Below, one piece after another: positions 1 through 11,975 of a stretch of 64,000 nt of DNA. Source of the DNA: Trichosporon coremiiforme (Eukaryota; Basidiomycota; Tremellomycetes; Trichosporonales; Trichosporonaceae); NCBI GenBank assembly GCA_039545355.1, contig BCJJ01000030.1, forward strand, positions 312,510 to 376,509. The letters are read 5' to 3'. How positions within the stretch are numbered: the first letter of the stretch is position 1; each line of letters begins with the position of its first letter. Below the pieces are notes generated by a model. That model saw only the letters and a program-made list of their open reading frames with translations. It had not been told where the DNA came from and did no database searches. A program made the position numbers and the translations under genes.

Positions 1-1311
1 GCCAAGTGCGTCGAGATTGACGCGTGGGACAACACGGACGATCTCCAGGAACCAAAGGTGACTCACGGGTACACGCTCGTGTCGAACACTCCGTTCCGGA
101 AGGTGTGCGAGACGATCCGCGACTACTGGGACAACGACAAGAGCAGCCCCAAGGCGCCCATCTTCCTGAGTCTGGAGAACCACTGCGGCGGTCCTGGACA
201 GGAGCGCCTCGTTGCGATCATGCGTGAGGTGTTTGGGCACCGCCTCCTCGACGACTGCGACGACCACTCGGAGACGTCTCCGCGGCTGCGCGACCTCGAA
301 GGCAAGATTGCCGTCATCGTCGAGTACCACTGGCCGGACGCCGAGAGCCAGGGGCAGGACGATAAGGGGTCTTCCTCGTCCTCGAGCGACTCGGAGGACG
401 ACGCCGTCGCGAGGAAGCAGTACGAGGCGCGCAAGGAAGACGCGCCGGACAGCCCGATCATCAGCGAGCTGGCGCGGCTGGGCGTGTATGCGCAGAGTGT
501 CAAGCCGACGAGTGCGGGATGGTATGATCTCGCGCTGGACGGGTACCCGCACCACCACCTGATCAACCTCTCCGAGGTCGGGCTGGGCACGCACCTGCCG
601 GCCAACTGCGAAAAGGTGCGCGCGCACAACGCGCAGTACCTGATGCGCGTGTATCCGAAGGGCACGCGCGTGAACAGCAGCAACCTGAACCCGGTCCCGT
701 TCTGGCACGTCGGGGCGCAGATCTGCGCGCTCAACTGGCAGCGCTTCGGCGCGTCTCTCCAGCTCAACGAGGCCATGTTCACGCACTCGAACGGATACAT
801 CCTGAAACCGACGTACATGCGCCAAGGGCACACCCACTCCGACAGCCACGGCCAGCACGCCGACCGCTCCAACCCCAAGTACCCCTTCCCGCGGCGCAAG
901 CTCACGTTGCGCGTCGTCGGCGCCACCGACGTGCCCGAGCGCAAGGACGGGGTCAAGCCGTACATCTCCTGCCAGCTGGTCTGCGGGACCGACACAAGCA
1001 AGCCCGAGAAGCGCAAGACGGGCAAGTACAACGACCACGAGCACCTGACGTTCCTGAACGACGTGGGGGCGGACCAGTACAATCCCATCTGGGACGAGAC
1101 GCTCGAATGGGAGTACGACGACGATGAGCTCGTCTTCCTCCGCGTCCTCCTCAAGAGCGACGACAAGTTTGCACGTAATCCCGTCATTGCAGCCGCGTGC
1201 ATCCGCCTCCTGTACGCGCAGCCGGGATGGCACTTCGTCCGCCTCATGGACGCGCATGGACAGGAGACAAAGTCGACAGTCTTCCTCAAGCTCGACGTCA
1301 CCGATGCCTAG
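1..1311 (+). CDS. PLC1: Phosphoinositide-specific phospholipase C, 5'-truncated
   Basis: Hydrolyses PIP2 to IP3 and diacylglycerol at the membrane. The reading frame is already open at base 1 and ends at TAG 1309-1311, giving 437 visible residues; the N-terminus and the catalytic-His part of the X box lie upstream of the window. Visible in order: the end of the X domain (HGYTLVSNTPF, then PIFLSLENHCG), an acidic poly-Ser X-Y linker near residues 118-140, the Y domain (LGVYAQSVKP, SEVGLGTHLP, NLNPVPFWHVGAQICALNWQ) and a C-terminal C2 domain from about residue 290 to the end. The GTG at base 58 is not a start, because family-like sequence continues upstream of it. No intron is seen in this part. 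Family assignment is very secure. Confidence 0.95.
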   Translation, partial: AKCVEIDAWDNTDDLQEPKVTHGYTLVSNTPFRKVCETIRDYWDNDKSSPKAPIFLSLENHCGGPGQERLVAIMREVFGHRLLDDCDDHSETSPRLRDLEGKIAVIVEYHWPDAESQGQDDKGSSSSSSDSEDDAVARKQYEARKEDAPDSPIISELARLGVYAQSVKPTSAGWYDLALDGYPHHHLINLSEVGLGTHLPANCEKVRAHNAQYLMRVYPKGTRVNSSNLNPVPFWHVGAQICALNWQRFGASLQLNEAMFTHSNGYILKPTYMRQGHTHSDSHGQHADRSNPKYPFPRRKLTLRVVGATDVPERKDGVKPYISCQLVCGTDTSKPEKRKTGKYNDHEHLTFLNDVGADQYNPIWDETLEWEYDDDELVFLRVLLKSDDKFARNPVIAAACIRLLYAQPGWHFVRLMDAHGQETKSTVFLKLDVTDA

Positions 1312-1484
1312 ATACCCTTTCACGCATACCCACACACGCTGGTGTGCCACGTCTTATTCCCTGTGCCGTGTCTTCATGACGATGTAAAACATAACACACG
1401 ACGGCCCTCGACCGAGAATTGAACTGACGTTGCAATGCATTCTTGGAATCTTCTGATGTCTCTGATGTCTAAACCTTCTACAGC

Positions 1485-3556
1485 TTACAGCTTCGCGCGA
1501 GGCTCGGCCTGAACCGCCTGCTGGATTTTCCACGCCTCGCCCACAATCTTCTTGACATCGCTCTTGACGATCTTGCCGTTCGCGTTGCGGGCTGTGGCAC
1601 ATTAGTTCCCATTTAACTTGCCTAACGTTCGGTACTCACGGAGCGGCTCATCGAGCACAAGCACGATCGCGGGACGCGCGATGCGCCTGAGACGCGGTTC
1701 GACGACCTTGGAGATACTAGCAGGGTCGGCCGTCGCGCCGGGAGCAAGCGAAACGCATACACCGACCTGCTCACCGTGCCTCGGACACGGCACAGGCACG
1801 CAGGCAGCCTCGGCGATCCTGTCGTCCTTGTAAATCGCGTTCTCCACCTCCTCAGAGGCGATGTTCTCTCCACTTCTGATGACGATGTCCTTGGCTCGGT
1901 CAAGGATTCGGCTCCGGGAGTTAGCAAGAACGGACAGAAGAAAAACGGGCGACGAGGTCGGGTGTTTGGTGGTGGGTGGTGGGTAATGGAATGTGCCACT
2001 TACAGGAACCCCTTGTCATCGATCAGCGCCAGATCGCCAGTGTGTACCCAGCCGTCCCTGAGGGCATCGGCTGTCGCAGCAGGGTTGTCGATGTACTCCT
2101 TCATCATGTTGGGACCGTAGCACTCGACGATGCCTGGCTGGTTCGGTCCGAGGACCTTTCGCGTCTCGGGGTCGACGATCCTCTGCTCGTCAACGGGCAT
2201 GGCGGGACCCACACAAGCGGGGTTGGCGTGGTAATCGGGACCCATGAAGCCCGTGTGAAGACCGGCGGTCTCAGTCATACCGTACGCGTGGGTGGCCATG
2301 GCGGCAGGCCATTTCTTCTGAATGTCGGCCGCCAAACGAGCAGGCGGCGGTGCGCCGCCATAAGTGATGCCCTCCATGACGTGGTCGCTGGGCAGTTCAG
2401 GGGACTGGAGGATCGCAGTAGCGATAGCGGGCACGCCGCCGATGACGCCGATCTTCTCCGCGACGCAGAGTTTGACGGCGGCAGAGGTGCTCCACCGCTT
2501 CATGAACACCATCTTCATGCCCATGTGCACGCCGCGCGACATCCACCCAAGCAGGCCCGTGACGTGGAACAGCGGCACGGCGAGGAGCATCGCGGCCTGC
2601 TGCTCGGGCGGGTCGTGCGCTGCCAGCGCCATCTCGACCGTTCCGCCCATACGCATGATGGCGCGCGCGGCGGGGATGGACGAGCTGATGACGTGCGTCA
2701 GACACGCGCGCTGCGTCTCGAGCACCCCCTTTGGCATGCTCGTCGTGCCACTCGTGAAGAGAACCATGCAGTCCGACTCGGGCGTGACGTTCTCGAGACC
2801 GAACCCCTTGCCTGAGCGCACTTCTTCGAGACTTTTGGAGCTGACGGCGAAACCGGGGATGAGTTCGGAGACGTTGGAGCGCACGGCGGCGTCGACGTGC
2901 GACAGCGAGGACCAGCAGTGGATCGGGCCCACGCCGCGCGCAGTCAGCTCCGAGGCGATGCTGCCGAGGACAGACGCGTCCTCCGGGTCGCACAGCACAA
3001 GGACGGGTTTGGTGAGGCCGAGACAGTGCAGCTGCGCGTCGGCGACAAGCGTTGAATTCAGTAGAACGGGCACAGCGCCGAGGAGACACACGGCGATGAA
3101 CGAGATCATCCAGCTGGGTCGTTAGCGCCTTTTCCCGTCCCGTCCCACGTCGGCCGTCCCGTCACCACCCCATGACGATGACCTCGGGCCACCTCCGCCC
3201 TCGGCGTGAATAAATACTCACCCAGCACAGTTCCTCCCGCCGATGGCGACGCGTGTACCAGCGCGAACCTGCCGATCACGGAGCCAGGCAGCGAGACGCA
3301 CGCTGCGTTCCCACACTTCACCGTAGGTGAGAATCTCACGGTTCTCCTCGCTGAGCGACTCGGCGCGCGGAGTAGAGAGCATGACGCGGTCGCTCCACTT
3401 GCTCATGCGCTCCTCGAAGAACTGGCGGAAGTGCACCGGCGCATGCTTCCAGGTCTTGAGCTTGCAGCCGCGGATCATCTTCTCCTCAATCTCGAAGATG
3501 GTGCCCGGGCGGCAGAGCGCCGCGTCGACTTCGGCGTAGCTGGGGTTTGGGGCCAT
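1485..3556 (-). CDS. AMP-forming acyl-CoA synthetase, probably peroxisomal
   Basis: Activates a carboxylic acid to its CoA thioester through an acyl-AMP intermediate (4-coumarate-CoA ligase/fatty-acyl-CoA synthetase superfamily). Four exons: 3556-3222, 3113-2004, 1911-1640, 1591-1485; 607 residues. Core motifs in order: LFTSGTTSMPKGV (A3 phosphate loop), YGMTETAG (A5), DGWVHTGDLA (A7), the hinge DRAKDIVIRSGENI joined across the second intron, and NANGKIVK with the A10 lysine in the last exon. The C-terminal tripeptide AKL is a PTS1-type peroxisomal signal. The acceptor of intron 2 is CGGAG rather than CAG. Substrate cannot be read from the sequence; medium- or long-chain fatty acids or aromatic acids are possible. 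Two transporters follow, but joint function is only a guess. Confidence 0.93.
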
Positions 3557-4314
3557 GGTTGGTTGCCGTCAAGTACGTCAAGTACTGGGATTCGTCAATC
3601 GGCGAGAGGGGTGGGAGTGAGTGCACAATGCACAAAGAGCAGATGTCACAGAGGAAAGAAAGTCAAAAGTCAAGAGCAGGGACAGCCGAAATATCGACAA
3701 AGTATGCACGACAGTTGCCGGCGGGTCGGCGGGTGGGCACCCGCCGTGGTGAGGACCGCGTTGGGCCGCCCTCCGCCTTGTACCTTGGGGTGACCGGTTA
3801 GCTGGAGATAAGAGTGGGCAGTCGCCAACTCGCCCGGGCCGACACACCGGGGATAACTCGGCACGCAACGCATTCGGTCATCTCCGTTGCTTCCGCTCGG
3901 GCGTGAGAATTCCGGTCTACAGCCCATTGACGTGCTGATGATGGGTGTGATGACATAACGCTGCATGGCGGATGGTGGATGGTGTTGGAGTGGTCTGCGT
4001 CTGACAAATGCATCGCGATACGAACAGGCGGGACGATGCAGCGATCAAAATCGATCTAACGGTGGGACGAATGGCGCAGTGGTGGGACGCGACAACGAGG
4101 GACGACTCTAAGTGGGACGCGTGTGACCGGCCCGCCGAGAGTTCGACCGCTCCACTTGCTCGCCTCCGTCACTGGACGAGCACACTAAAGCTCTTCCCAT
4201 CGCAGCTCGACGCCACCGCCCATAGCACTTCTATATTATGCATCCCAGTATACCTAGATATGTTACGCCCAAGGGTTTCAATGCAAACAGAATATATTAC
4301 AGGCCCTGCGTTTC
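3557..4314. other. Intergenic spacer
   Basis: Promoter side of the acyl-CoA synthetase and 3' side of the next minus-strand gene. No open frame with family motifs or paired splice signals was seen, and no RNA gene. Confidence 0.6.
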
Positions 4315-5999
4315 TTACAGATAGTCCCTTCTCGAGCGGGGCGAGTTGCTGCGTGCGAGTTCGAGGACGAGGTCCTCATGCCTCGGCTCGGCGCGGCAGT
4401 CGTCGAGTTCTCCGCGCGCGCCGCCGCCGAGATCCGCCGCATTGGACGAGAACGTCGGTCCCTGGTCCTCGTGCACGTGGTGGTCGCCGTGGTGCTCCCC
4501 CTCTTCGTCCGTACGACCAGTGGCGTCCGAGGATCCGCTGGCCAGACTCTTCTGCCGAGCTTCGTACCGGATACGCAGCGGGACGCAGATCACAAGACAG
4601 CCGGATAGCAGGAATGAGATGCCGTTGAAGATTCCCGCATACATGTACTTGCCCCCGTCGGCTTGAATCAGTGCGCCGCTGATGACAGGGCCCAGCATGG
4701 ACGGCACAGCCATCATGGTGACGAGCATGCCGAAGCGCATACCGACCTCCTTCAGCGGCGAGATTGAGGCCGTCGCGGCGCCGACGAGCGTGAACCACGA
4801 GCCGGAGCACATGCCGAAGAAGATGAGGCCGAGCGTCGTAGCCGCAGTGCCGATCATGGGTGGCGTCCAGAAGGCGAACATGACGATAGAGGTCAAGAAC
4901 GGAATCGTGCATCCGACGGTCCACACGCCGATACGGTCGGCGAGCTGTCCGGCAAGGATACGACCCGAGATAGACCCGGCGGCGACGATCGCGATACCGT
5001 ACACCTGCACCTGGTGCGCGACCTCGTTCGCGCGAGCGAGGTTGAGCGCATTGTACGACGGTGACATCAGGTTGAGTGCGTACATCGCCGCACTGAGGAC
5101 GAGGAGGACGTACTTCATGTCCTTCCAGGGGCGCTTCAGGTCGCTCCATGGCGGGGGGTCGTGGGGCGGCAGGCGCGGCTTCATGAGGAAGATGGACGGG
5201 AACATGAGCACAAAGTTGAAGCCGGCAATAACAAGCATCGTGTCCCGGTAGCTCAGCGACTTGAGCAGGTTCTCGAACATGATCGGGTAGATGATCGTAC
5301 CGAAGCCGGCGCCGCAGACGACGATGCCGACGGCTGTCGCGCGCTTCTTCAGGAACCAGTGTGCGACGACGGCAGTCGAGGGAGCGTAGATGAACGAACC
5401 GCTGAAACCGAACGCGAGGAACGAGAGCAGGAACTGCCAGTATTCCTTTGAGAACGCCATGCCGACTACAGCGACAAAGGCCAAAAGCGTACCTGACGTA
5501 GCCAGGATCCTGGCGCCGTGCAGGTCGAAGAATCGGCCCATTATCACCGCGAATCCGAACTCAATGAGCGTCTGCACCGATCCAAGCCACGCGATCGTCG
5601 ACTTGGAGTAGTTCTTCAGCTGGTTGTCCATGTAGTACGTCTGAAGTTGACCGTTGGCCGTCACTGGGCGTCAGCCAATTCAAGGAGCCGATACTCACTC
5701 AGACCGAAAACACAGAACTGCAGGAACATGGTCGACATGACGACGAGCCACGCCGTGAGGCCGCCATCGGGGGGTGGACCGATGTCATCGTGGTTGTGCA
5801 CCGGCGGCTCTTCGGGCCGCTGAGCCTCGAGGTCACCAGGGTGGCAGTTGGGGCTACCAGCATCGCCGTTGAAGCCCTCGTTGCCCTTCGGGAGGTCGTT
5901 CACGACGACTTCGTTCGCTGCGATGGCGACATCGGTATTGTTGTTATTGTCGAAGGAGGTCTTCTCATTTAGCGTTGTCACCTCATTACGTGTTGTCAT
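4315..5999 (-). CDS. MFS transporter, monocarboxylate-permease-like
   Basis: Twelve-helix plasma-membrane carrier of the fungal monocarboxylate porter (MCT/Mch) family. Two exons, 5999-5699 and 5663-4315 (36-nt intron, phase 1, branch GCTGAC); 549 residues. The hydrophilic N-terminus of about 80 residues ends in the family signature PPDGGLTAWLVV at the start of helix 1; further helices, a central loop (MKPRLPPHDPPPW) and a charged tail rich in Asp, Glu and His follow. An in-frame TTG-initiated extension exists upstream, but the first ATG is at 5999. Substrate unknown: members include riboflavin and putative monocarboxylate carriers, many uncharacterised. It lies between an acyl-CoA synthetase and a divergent DHA1 transporter. 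Confidence 0.9.
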
Positions 6000-8357
6000 G
6001 CCTGTGCCCTCTCGACTCGCCAAGCGCGCGAGTCATGCAGGACAGAATGAGAATGTCGAGTGCAGTGATGATTAAGAGAGGTAGAATACGATGTAAACGT
6101 AAGAAGGAGGACAGGGTCGGTCGAGAAGGTGGACCTGAGAAGACGACGGGTCGAGTAGTTAAACCCCGATTTGGTTCAAGTGTGGCCGGCCTGGGGCAAA
6201 AAGTTGAGGCTGAAATGGAGCGCCGGCAAAGCATGCGGCTGAGACTCGGCGGCGAGCGGCAAGCAAAGGGTTGCGAAAGGGAGGGAGGAGACACCAGGGC
6301 CGAGAGCCAGGTCAGAGCCAGGTCAGAGCCAGGTCAGGTGCAAGAGCGACCGAGACTAGGCCAATGAGAGACCGTATCCCCTGGCGGGTGAACCGAGATT
6401 CGGTCAATTCGCCAGGCCAAATCCGCCACCCAAGACCTTCCAAGCACCGTGCGTCCAGGGCAATGCAGGGCATCTCTCGGCAGGTCGTATATTTCTGCAG
6501 CCTTTATCGCCAAAATCGCACTCGCCTCTTGCAGCTTGTTCACCGGTCACACGGACAAGGCAACGCATGCAGAGCGCGTGTCTGGAGCCCAGATCTGCTC
6601 GGGTCCACAATCCGTGCACTCGGCGCCAACTGGCGACGCCTATCGAGGCAGCAGCCCGCACTTTATATGGTTAGCCCGAGTTGAAATACCAGGTTTATAC
6701 GACTAACTTTTGCTCCGCCCGCGATACTTCCACCCGACGAAATCGCCGCTGGACACGGCCGGCGCCTGCCTCAACCTGCCTGCCTCGACATCGCTCTCGA
6801 GTCTGCAGAGCAAGATCTTATCCTAAATGAACAGATGTATAACCTTTGAGCTCGGCGTCCACTGACTGGGTTTATATCGAGATAGGAAGTTGCAGCCGGA
6901 TTTAACTGGCATATCGGAGTCCAGTGTCGGACTTGGCACAGGGAGGGATGCTCGGCCCTGCAAACAGTTCCCATGGAAGAAACATGCAAGAGCTTCTCGA
7001 CTAGTCGTCGACGATCTGAGGAGCAGACCGCAGAACCCTCTTTGCAAAGTCTCATGCATGGTCTCAGCGCTCAGCGGCAACCTCGCTGACAATTTGCAAG
7101 TGGGGAGTAACAGGCTCTGCTCTGTGCGTTGAAGAGGTACGCGCGATGACGCCAGGAATGCAGACCAGGCCAGGTGTCCGGATGTCCGGGAAGCGTGTGC
7201 TCATGTGGGCCACACGGCAGCCTGGGGCCCAGAGGAAGGTTGTGTGCCTGGTCGGACTCGTCCGATGGGTGAGTCGCGAGGACGAGAAAGTGACATTGAG
7301 CGTGAGGCTGCAAGCGGGACCTTTTCATCGGCAAGCAGACCCCCGCCCGCCCCCCGCCTCGGACTTGTCCACTTGCCCCGATGCGTCCTCAGTCGATGCC
7401 CAAGCGTACACGCGACTGCAGAGTCCAAGCGGTGAGTCGAGTGGTCGCCGCCTAGTCCGTCTTCGCAGTCGCCGGCGTCTGAGCGCCGTCGTCATTCGTT
7501 GGATAGCGTTTTTACTCGATGTTGAGTCGTGACCCCGCACCACGTTCGGCCCCCGTGGTGACCCCGCGATCTATGCGGGAACACGAATAGTGATCGGATC
7601 AGTCTCAACACCTCGGCTGATATCTTGTTCCAGACGGCGAATGAGTCAGCTAGTTTTATGCACTCATCGAAGCCTGCTCGTTAGTGTGGTCATGTGCCGC
7701 TCGTGTGATACCCAGATGCGCGAAGCCCACCCCACTGCTCCGTGAACGCGAAGCCGCATGTCTCAATGGGTGCGGCGCCAGAAACCGAGGGGACGGTGAC
7801 TTATATTTAGCACCAAGCCAAGACCGGCCCCCCGTCCCTCACGCCGCAACTCACGCTGCTCGTTAGTCTCCGTCCAAGGAACCGAAGTCATAACACCCAA
7901 GCATTCAGTCGTGCAAAGACCCAATCGCGGACCGGCGTGTTCTGCGAGAACCTGTAACAGGACATGAGAAATGCGTACAGGGCTCCTGCGGCGCCACCGA
8001 CGTTGCGTCCTGTCTCCGATCTCACCCCGCAGGGCACTACCGCTCTCATCCGAAATAACCACCTGAACCACTTCGGGTACGCGCGTGGCCGAGGTACGTC
8101 CAGCGCCGGGCGCCGTTCCTCACGACTCCAACTCCATATCGCACTACTGCATCACGCATCATGTTGTTGCGTTCGCTCCATACCTCTTTCCCAACGCGCT
8201 CAACCGTTGCCGCCGCGACACATAAGGACAAAACGGCCGCGACTACCGCCGTTCGTCTCGTCCGTCTCGCAACAAGATTAAACCTAACAGGTCACGGCGA
8301 GATAAGCGGACCAGAATTTCAACCGGCACTGAAGTCCCAGCTCAAACACTCGTAGCC
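6000..8357. other. Divergent intergenic region between two MFS genes
   Basis: About 2.36 kb between the starts of the MCT-like gene (minus) and the DHA1-like gene (plus), much longer than most gaps here. Open frames in it lack protein-family motifs and splice structure. It holds a short perfect tandem repeat at 6304-6336. No tRNA or other RNA gene was recognised. A shared regulatory region is possible but nothing in the sequence proves it. Confidence 0.55.
6304..6336. repeat. Three perfect copies of an 11-nt unit
   Basis: The unit GAGCCAGGTCA is repeated three times head to tail without mismatch, in the divergent promoter region. Confidence 0.9.
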
Positions 8358-10465
8358 ATGGCGCAAGCTATCAACCCGGCGACAAGTCCGATAGCCGCTG
8401 CGACGATAGCGGAGCGGGATATCACAGAGAAGGAGAAGGGCGCGCCGATTCCGAGTCCGTCAGCCGAGAAGGACGCGTTCCCTTCCTGCTCCGCGACGCT
8501 GGGCCGTGGCACGGCGTCCTCCCTGACTGGCTCAGGGCACGCCGACGACGAGGACCACACGATGAAGAAGCGCCCGTGGCACCCGCGCGTCACGCCGTGG
8601 TCCGACATTCTGTCGCACGAGTACAAGGGCGCAGGCACCGAGGCCGAGCCGTACATCGTCTCCTGGCTGCCGAACGACCCCGAAAACCCGATGAGCTACA
8701 AGGAGTCGTACAAGTGGTTCATCACCGTCATGGCGGCGACGGGCACGCTCGCCGTGTCCATGGGCAGTTCCATGCTCTCTGCCGCGGTTGAGGATATCAA
8801 GAAAGACTTCCCAGGACATAACACCATGCTCTACATCATGGTGACGGGTGAGTTTCCGAGTCGTCTCCTTCACCGGACGGCATGATCGGACGAGACAGGG
8901 CGAGCTCGGGGTACTCCGAAACTGACTCGCAGGCATCTATGTTCTCGGCTTCGTCGTTGGTCCCCTACTTTGGGCGCCGTGCAGTGAAGTCTTCGGGCGC
9001 CGCGCCATGTTCATCTTCACGTACGTGCCGTTCACGGCGTTCAACGCGGGCGCATGTGGCGCAAAGGACATGAACACGCTGCTTGTCATGCGCTTCTTCG
9101 CGGGCACGTTTGGATCTTCGACCATGACGAATTCGGGCGGCATCATTGCAGACATGTTTGCGGCGCACCAGCGTGGCTTGGCCATGGGCGTGGTGAGTAC
9201 TCCGATTCTTCCCCTCGTGTAACTCATATCGGTTCCTGGCTAATTGCTCGCAGTTCTCGGCGACTCCGTTCCTTGGCCCCGCCATTGGTCCCGTCGCTGG
9301 TGGCTTCTTGTCAGAAGCGGCGGGCTGGCACTGGGTCGCAGCTGTCATTGCGCTCTTCGCCGCGCTGCTTACTGCTATCGAATCGCTACTCCTGCCGGAG
9401 ACATACGCGCCTGTGCTTCTGCGCAAGCGCGCCGCCCGCCTGACCAAGTACACTGGTCGTATCTATCGGTACGAGAAGGACGCAGCTAAGCCGCTCGATA
9501 TCAAGGCGCTCTTCCTCAACCAGCTGAAAGTGCCGTACAAGCTGCTGTTCACAGAGCCGATCGTGTTCGTCATCTCGCTCTACATGGCGATCATCTACGC
9601 CATCCTCTACATGCAGTTCACGGCCTTCCCGCTCGTGTTCCAGGGATACCGCGGCTGGAGCTCGGGCACTAGTGCCCTCGCCTTCATTGGCGTCAGTGTC
9701 GGCGCCTTCATCGCGCTGGCGTACATCATCTTCTGGGTCAACCCGCAGTATGCGCGCCAGCACGCCAAGCTGGGCTACCTCCCGCCCGAAGCGCGTCTGC
9801 CGAGCGCCACTGTCGGAGCGATCCTACTCCCCGTTGGCCTGTTCATCTTCGCCTGGACGTGCGTACCCAAGACAATCCACTGGATGGGCCCCGTCAGTGG
9901 CACAGTGCCTTTCGGTGCGGGTGTGGTCCTCGTCTTCCTGGGTACGAGCAACTACCTCGTGGACAGCTACCTCCTTCTCGCTGCGTCCGTCATGGCAGCC
10001 GGAACTGTCGTTCGCTCCATTCTCGGTGTCGTCTTCCCTCTCTTCACTGTGAACATCTACGACGCGATGGGCCCGCACTGGGCGGGCACATTCGAGGCGC
10101 TCCTGGCCGTCATCTTCGTCCCCGTCCCCCTCCTGCTGTACCGTTACGGCCGGCGCGTGCGGCGTATGACAAAGCCAGGCCGCGACGCCGACGACCTCGG
10201 TATCCAGATCACCAAGATGATGCAGGCGCAGGCGCAGGCACGCACCGCCGCTGCGCCGACCGAGCTTGAGCGCCAGGAGTCAAGGCGCGAGGAGGAGGAG
10301 AGCATGAGCACATCCATGGTCGCGGGAGACGTGACTTCCGCAGGCGACTTTGCGAGAGACGAAGAGGCCGTCATCGAGTCGGCCGTGCCGAGCCCGCGCG
10401 CAGAGAGCAGGGCGAGCGCGCACACGGCGCGGCACACGGAGCGGGAGAACAACAAGCCAGAGTAG
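8358..10465 (+). CDS. MFS transporter, DHA1 (drug/polyamine:H+ antiporter type)
   Basis: Twelve-helix proton antiporter of the fungal DHA1 group, which includes polyamine (TPO) and multidrug exporters. Three exons: 8358-8847, 8933-9192, 9254-10465; 653 residues. A long Ser/Ala-rich cytoplasmic N-terminus leads to YIVSWLPNDPENPMSY just before helix 1. The family loop motif GPLLWAPCSEVFGRRA spans helices 2-3 right after intron 1. The motif-C region FSATPFLGPAIGPVAGGF starts exon 3, and LLPETYAPVLLRKRAARL begins the central loop. The C-terminal 100 residues are polar and acidic. Substrate cannot be inferred. It is divergent from the MCT-like gene. Confidence 0.93.
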
Positions 10466-10683
10466 ATACACTATAGCCCAGAACACTCATAATCCGCATT
10501 TCATGCATCGGCACTTCAGACACATTTCCGTATCGCACTTCTCCCTCCACTGCACGACTGGGGAGCGTCCATGACTCCCCAGCGAGAATGAAACAGGCGG
10601 TCAGCGTCCAAAATCGCCGCAATTTCAGGGCGGCCCGACATGGCGGCGTTGGCGCGGGAGCCAACAACAACCTGTCTTCGGAC

Positions 10684-10802
10684 GTTCTCGTGGTGTAGTG
10701 GTTATCATACTCTCTTAGGGTGATCTAACATCTTGAGCTTTGCCTCCAACTGTCTTCGGGCAGCGATTGGGAGTGGCCCCGGGTTCAAATCCCGGCGAGG
10801 AC
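10684..10802 (+). tRNA. tRNA-Pro(AGG) with a 47-nt intron
   Basis: Acceptor GTTCTCG pairs with CGAGGAC, with one G-T wobble. The T arm is CCGGG-TTCAAAT-CCCGG. The anticodon stem CTCTC/GGGAG encloses the loop TTAGGG...T, giving anticodon AGG as in typical eukaryotic tRNA-Pro. The intron of about 47 nt sits after position 37. A T run at 10807-10811 can terminate Pol III. Confidence 0.88.
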
Positions 10803-11147
10803 CTGCTTTTTCGTGTTCGTAATTATGCTCTTTCGTGTTCCGATGGAGGCCAGAGGCATCGGCTGGAAGCAATGAAGAGAGCGATAATACAAGAATACAA
10901 GAACAATGGTGTAGGCCACTGACTGTTTCAAGATAGGGGCGCAGTGGCAGGGCCGGCCTAGGCACCTGAGTCAGCCTACAAGACACGGCGAGTGTGTGTG
11001 CCTGCGCCCCGAACGTTTCGCACTCCTCAGGCGCCCTCGGTATGGCACTCTGCGCTATTTCGCCTTGCGATCATCCACGAACTCGTTTCTCGTCGCCGAT
11101 GCCCTCATCTCTGTCCAACAACAAGGGACGGAGAAAAAGATATATTC
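10803..11147. other. Spacer between tRNA genes
   Basis: Apart from the Pol III T-run at its left edge, no gene-like structure is visible. Confidence 0.6.
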
Positions 11148-11232
11148 TGGACGAGTTAGGAATCGAACCAAAGACCTCGTCAATGAGCTAGAAGGTGCTA
11201 ATGACGCGCTCTACCAACTGAGCTACACGCCC
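11148..11232 (-). tRNA. tRNA-Ala(AGC) copy 1, 12-nt intron
   Basis: On the minus strand: acceptor GGGCGTG against CTCGTCC with the G3-T70 wobble that specifies alanine. A box TAGCTCAGTTGG; anticodon stem CGTCA/TGACG with loop TTAGCA...T, so anticodon AGC; T arm TTTGG-TTCGATT-CCTAA. The intron is 12 nt. Positions 6:67 and 51:63 are T-T mismatches that recur in the sister copies. Confidence 0.88.
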
Positions 11233-11884
11233 GCCAGAACTACTGATGGCTCATGTCAGCCATGCGCCCCCTTGTGTGCGCCCGTGCCTGATGTGTTGGA
11301 ATTAGCATATAAGCGGTCCAACAGCCTAATAGTAATTAATTCCCGTTTTTCCATATCCCAACATGTGTGCTGATCTGTGTGGGTGTGTTGATGTTTGCAT
11401 GAGCGTTTTCGGCACGGCAGTGTGGCACCACGCCGGCTATGTGCACGCATTGCAGTACGTATCTCAGCGTATGGGTGGATGGCCGGCATGACAGGGGGTA
11501 CATGCAATACCGCAGAGAATCGATGCCATCCGCAACCGTCGCCGAGTGCGTCCACTCAACTGTGTGTGGCACTTCACGCCTTTCGCGGTCGACTGCAAGC
11601 TATCTAGCCACCCCCGACGTTCCACTGCAAGTCCTCTAGGCACCATCACACCATGAAGCGAGGTCTACTCCCTGCTCGCCACCTCTGTCCGTCTTTCTTC
11701 AGTGCGGCTGTCCCCAGCTGCTTCCGCAAAGGGGGCTCGCTCAGATTGCTCGCCCCTTCTCCTCCTTCTCTCTCAGTATTGTCCTGCCGGGCTTTGCCTC
11801 ACATGTAGATCGTGCTTTCGGGCGCATTGCCGCGGCGAGCGGTCGTGCTCCAGCGGCTGCGCTCAACGAATATCAGTTGATCAA
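11233..11884. other. Spacer between tRNA genes
   Basis: Short overlapping frames on both strands without family motifs; nothing else recognised. Confidence 0.55.
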
Positions 11885-11975
11885 GGCCACTTAGCTCAGT
11901 TGGTTAGAGCGTATGCTTAACATCCTGTCTCTGGATTTACGCATAAGGTCGGCGGTTCGACCCCGCCAGAGGTCA
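11885..11975 (+). tRNA. tRNA-Val(AAC) with a 17-nt intron
   Basis: Acceptor GGCCACT against AGAGGTC with one mismatch; A box TTAGCTCAGTTGG; anticodon stem TATGC/GCATA with loop TTAACA...C, so anticodon AAC; T arm GGCGG-TTCGACC-CCGCC. The intron of about 17 nt follows position 37. A TTTTT terminator lies just downstream. The D arm also resembles fungal Ile(AAT), but the anticodon reads Val. Confidence 0.82.

Noticed and set aside
123..1301. 392-codon minus frame opposite PLC
   Set aside because: Antisense shadow of a GC3-biased gene; no domain, Ser/Arg-rich composition.
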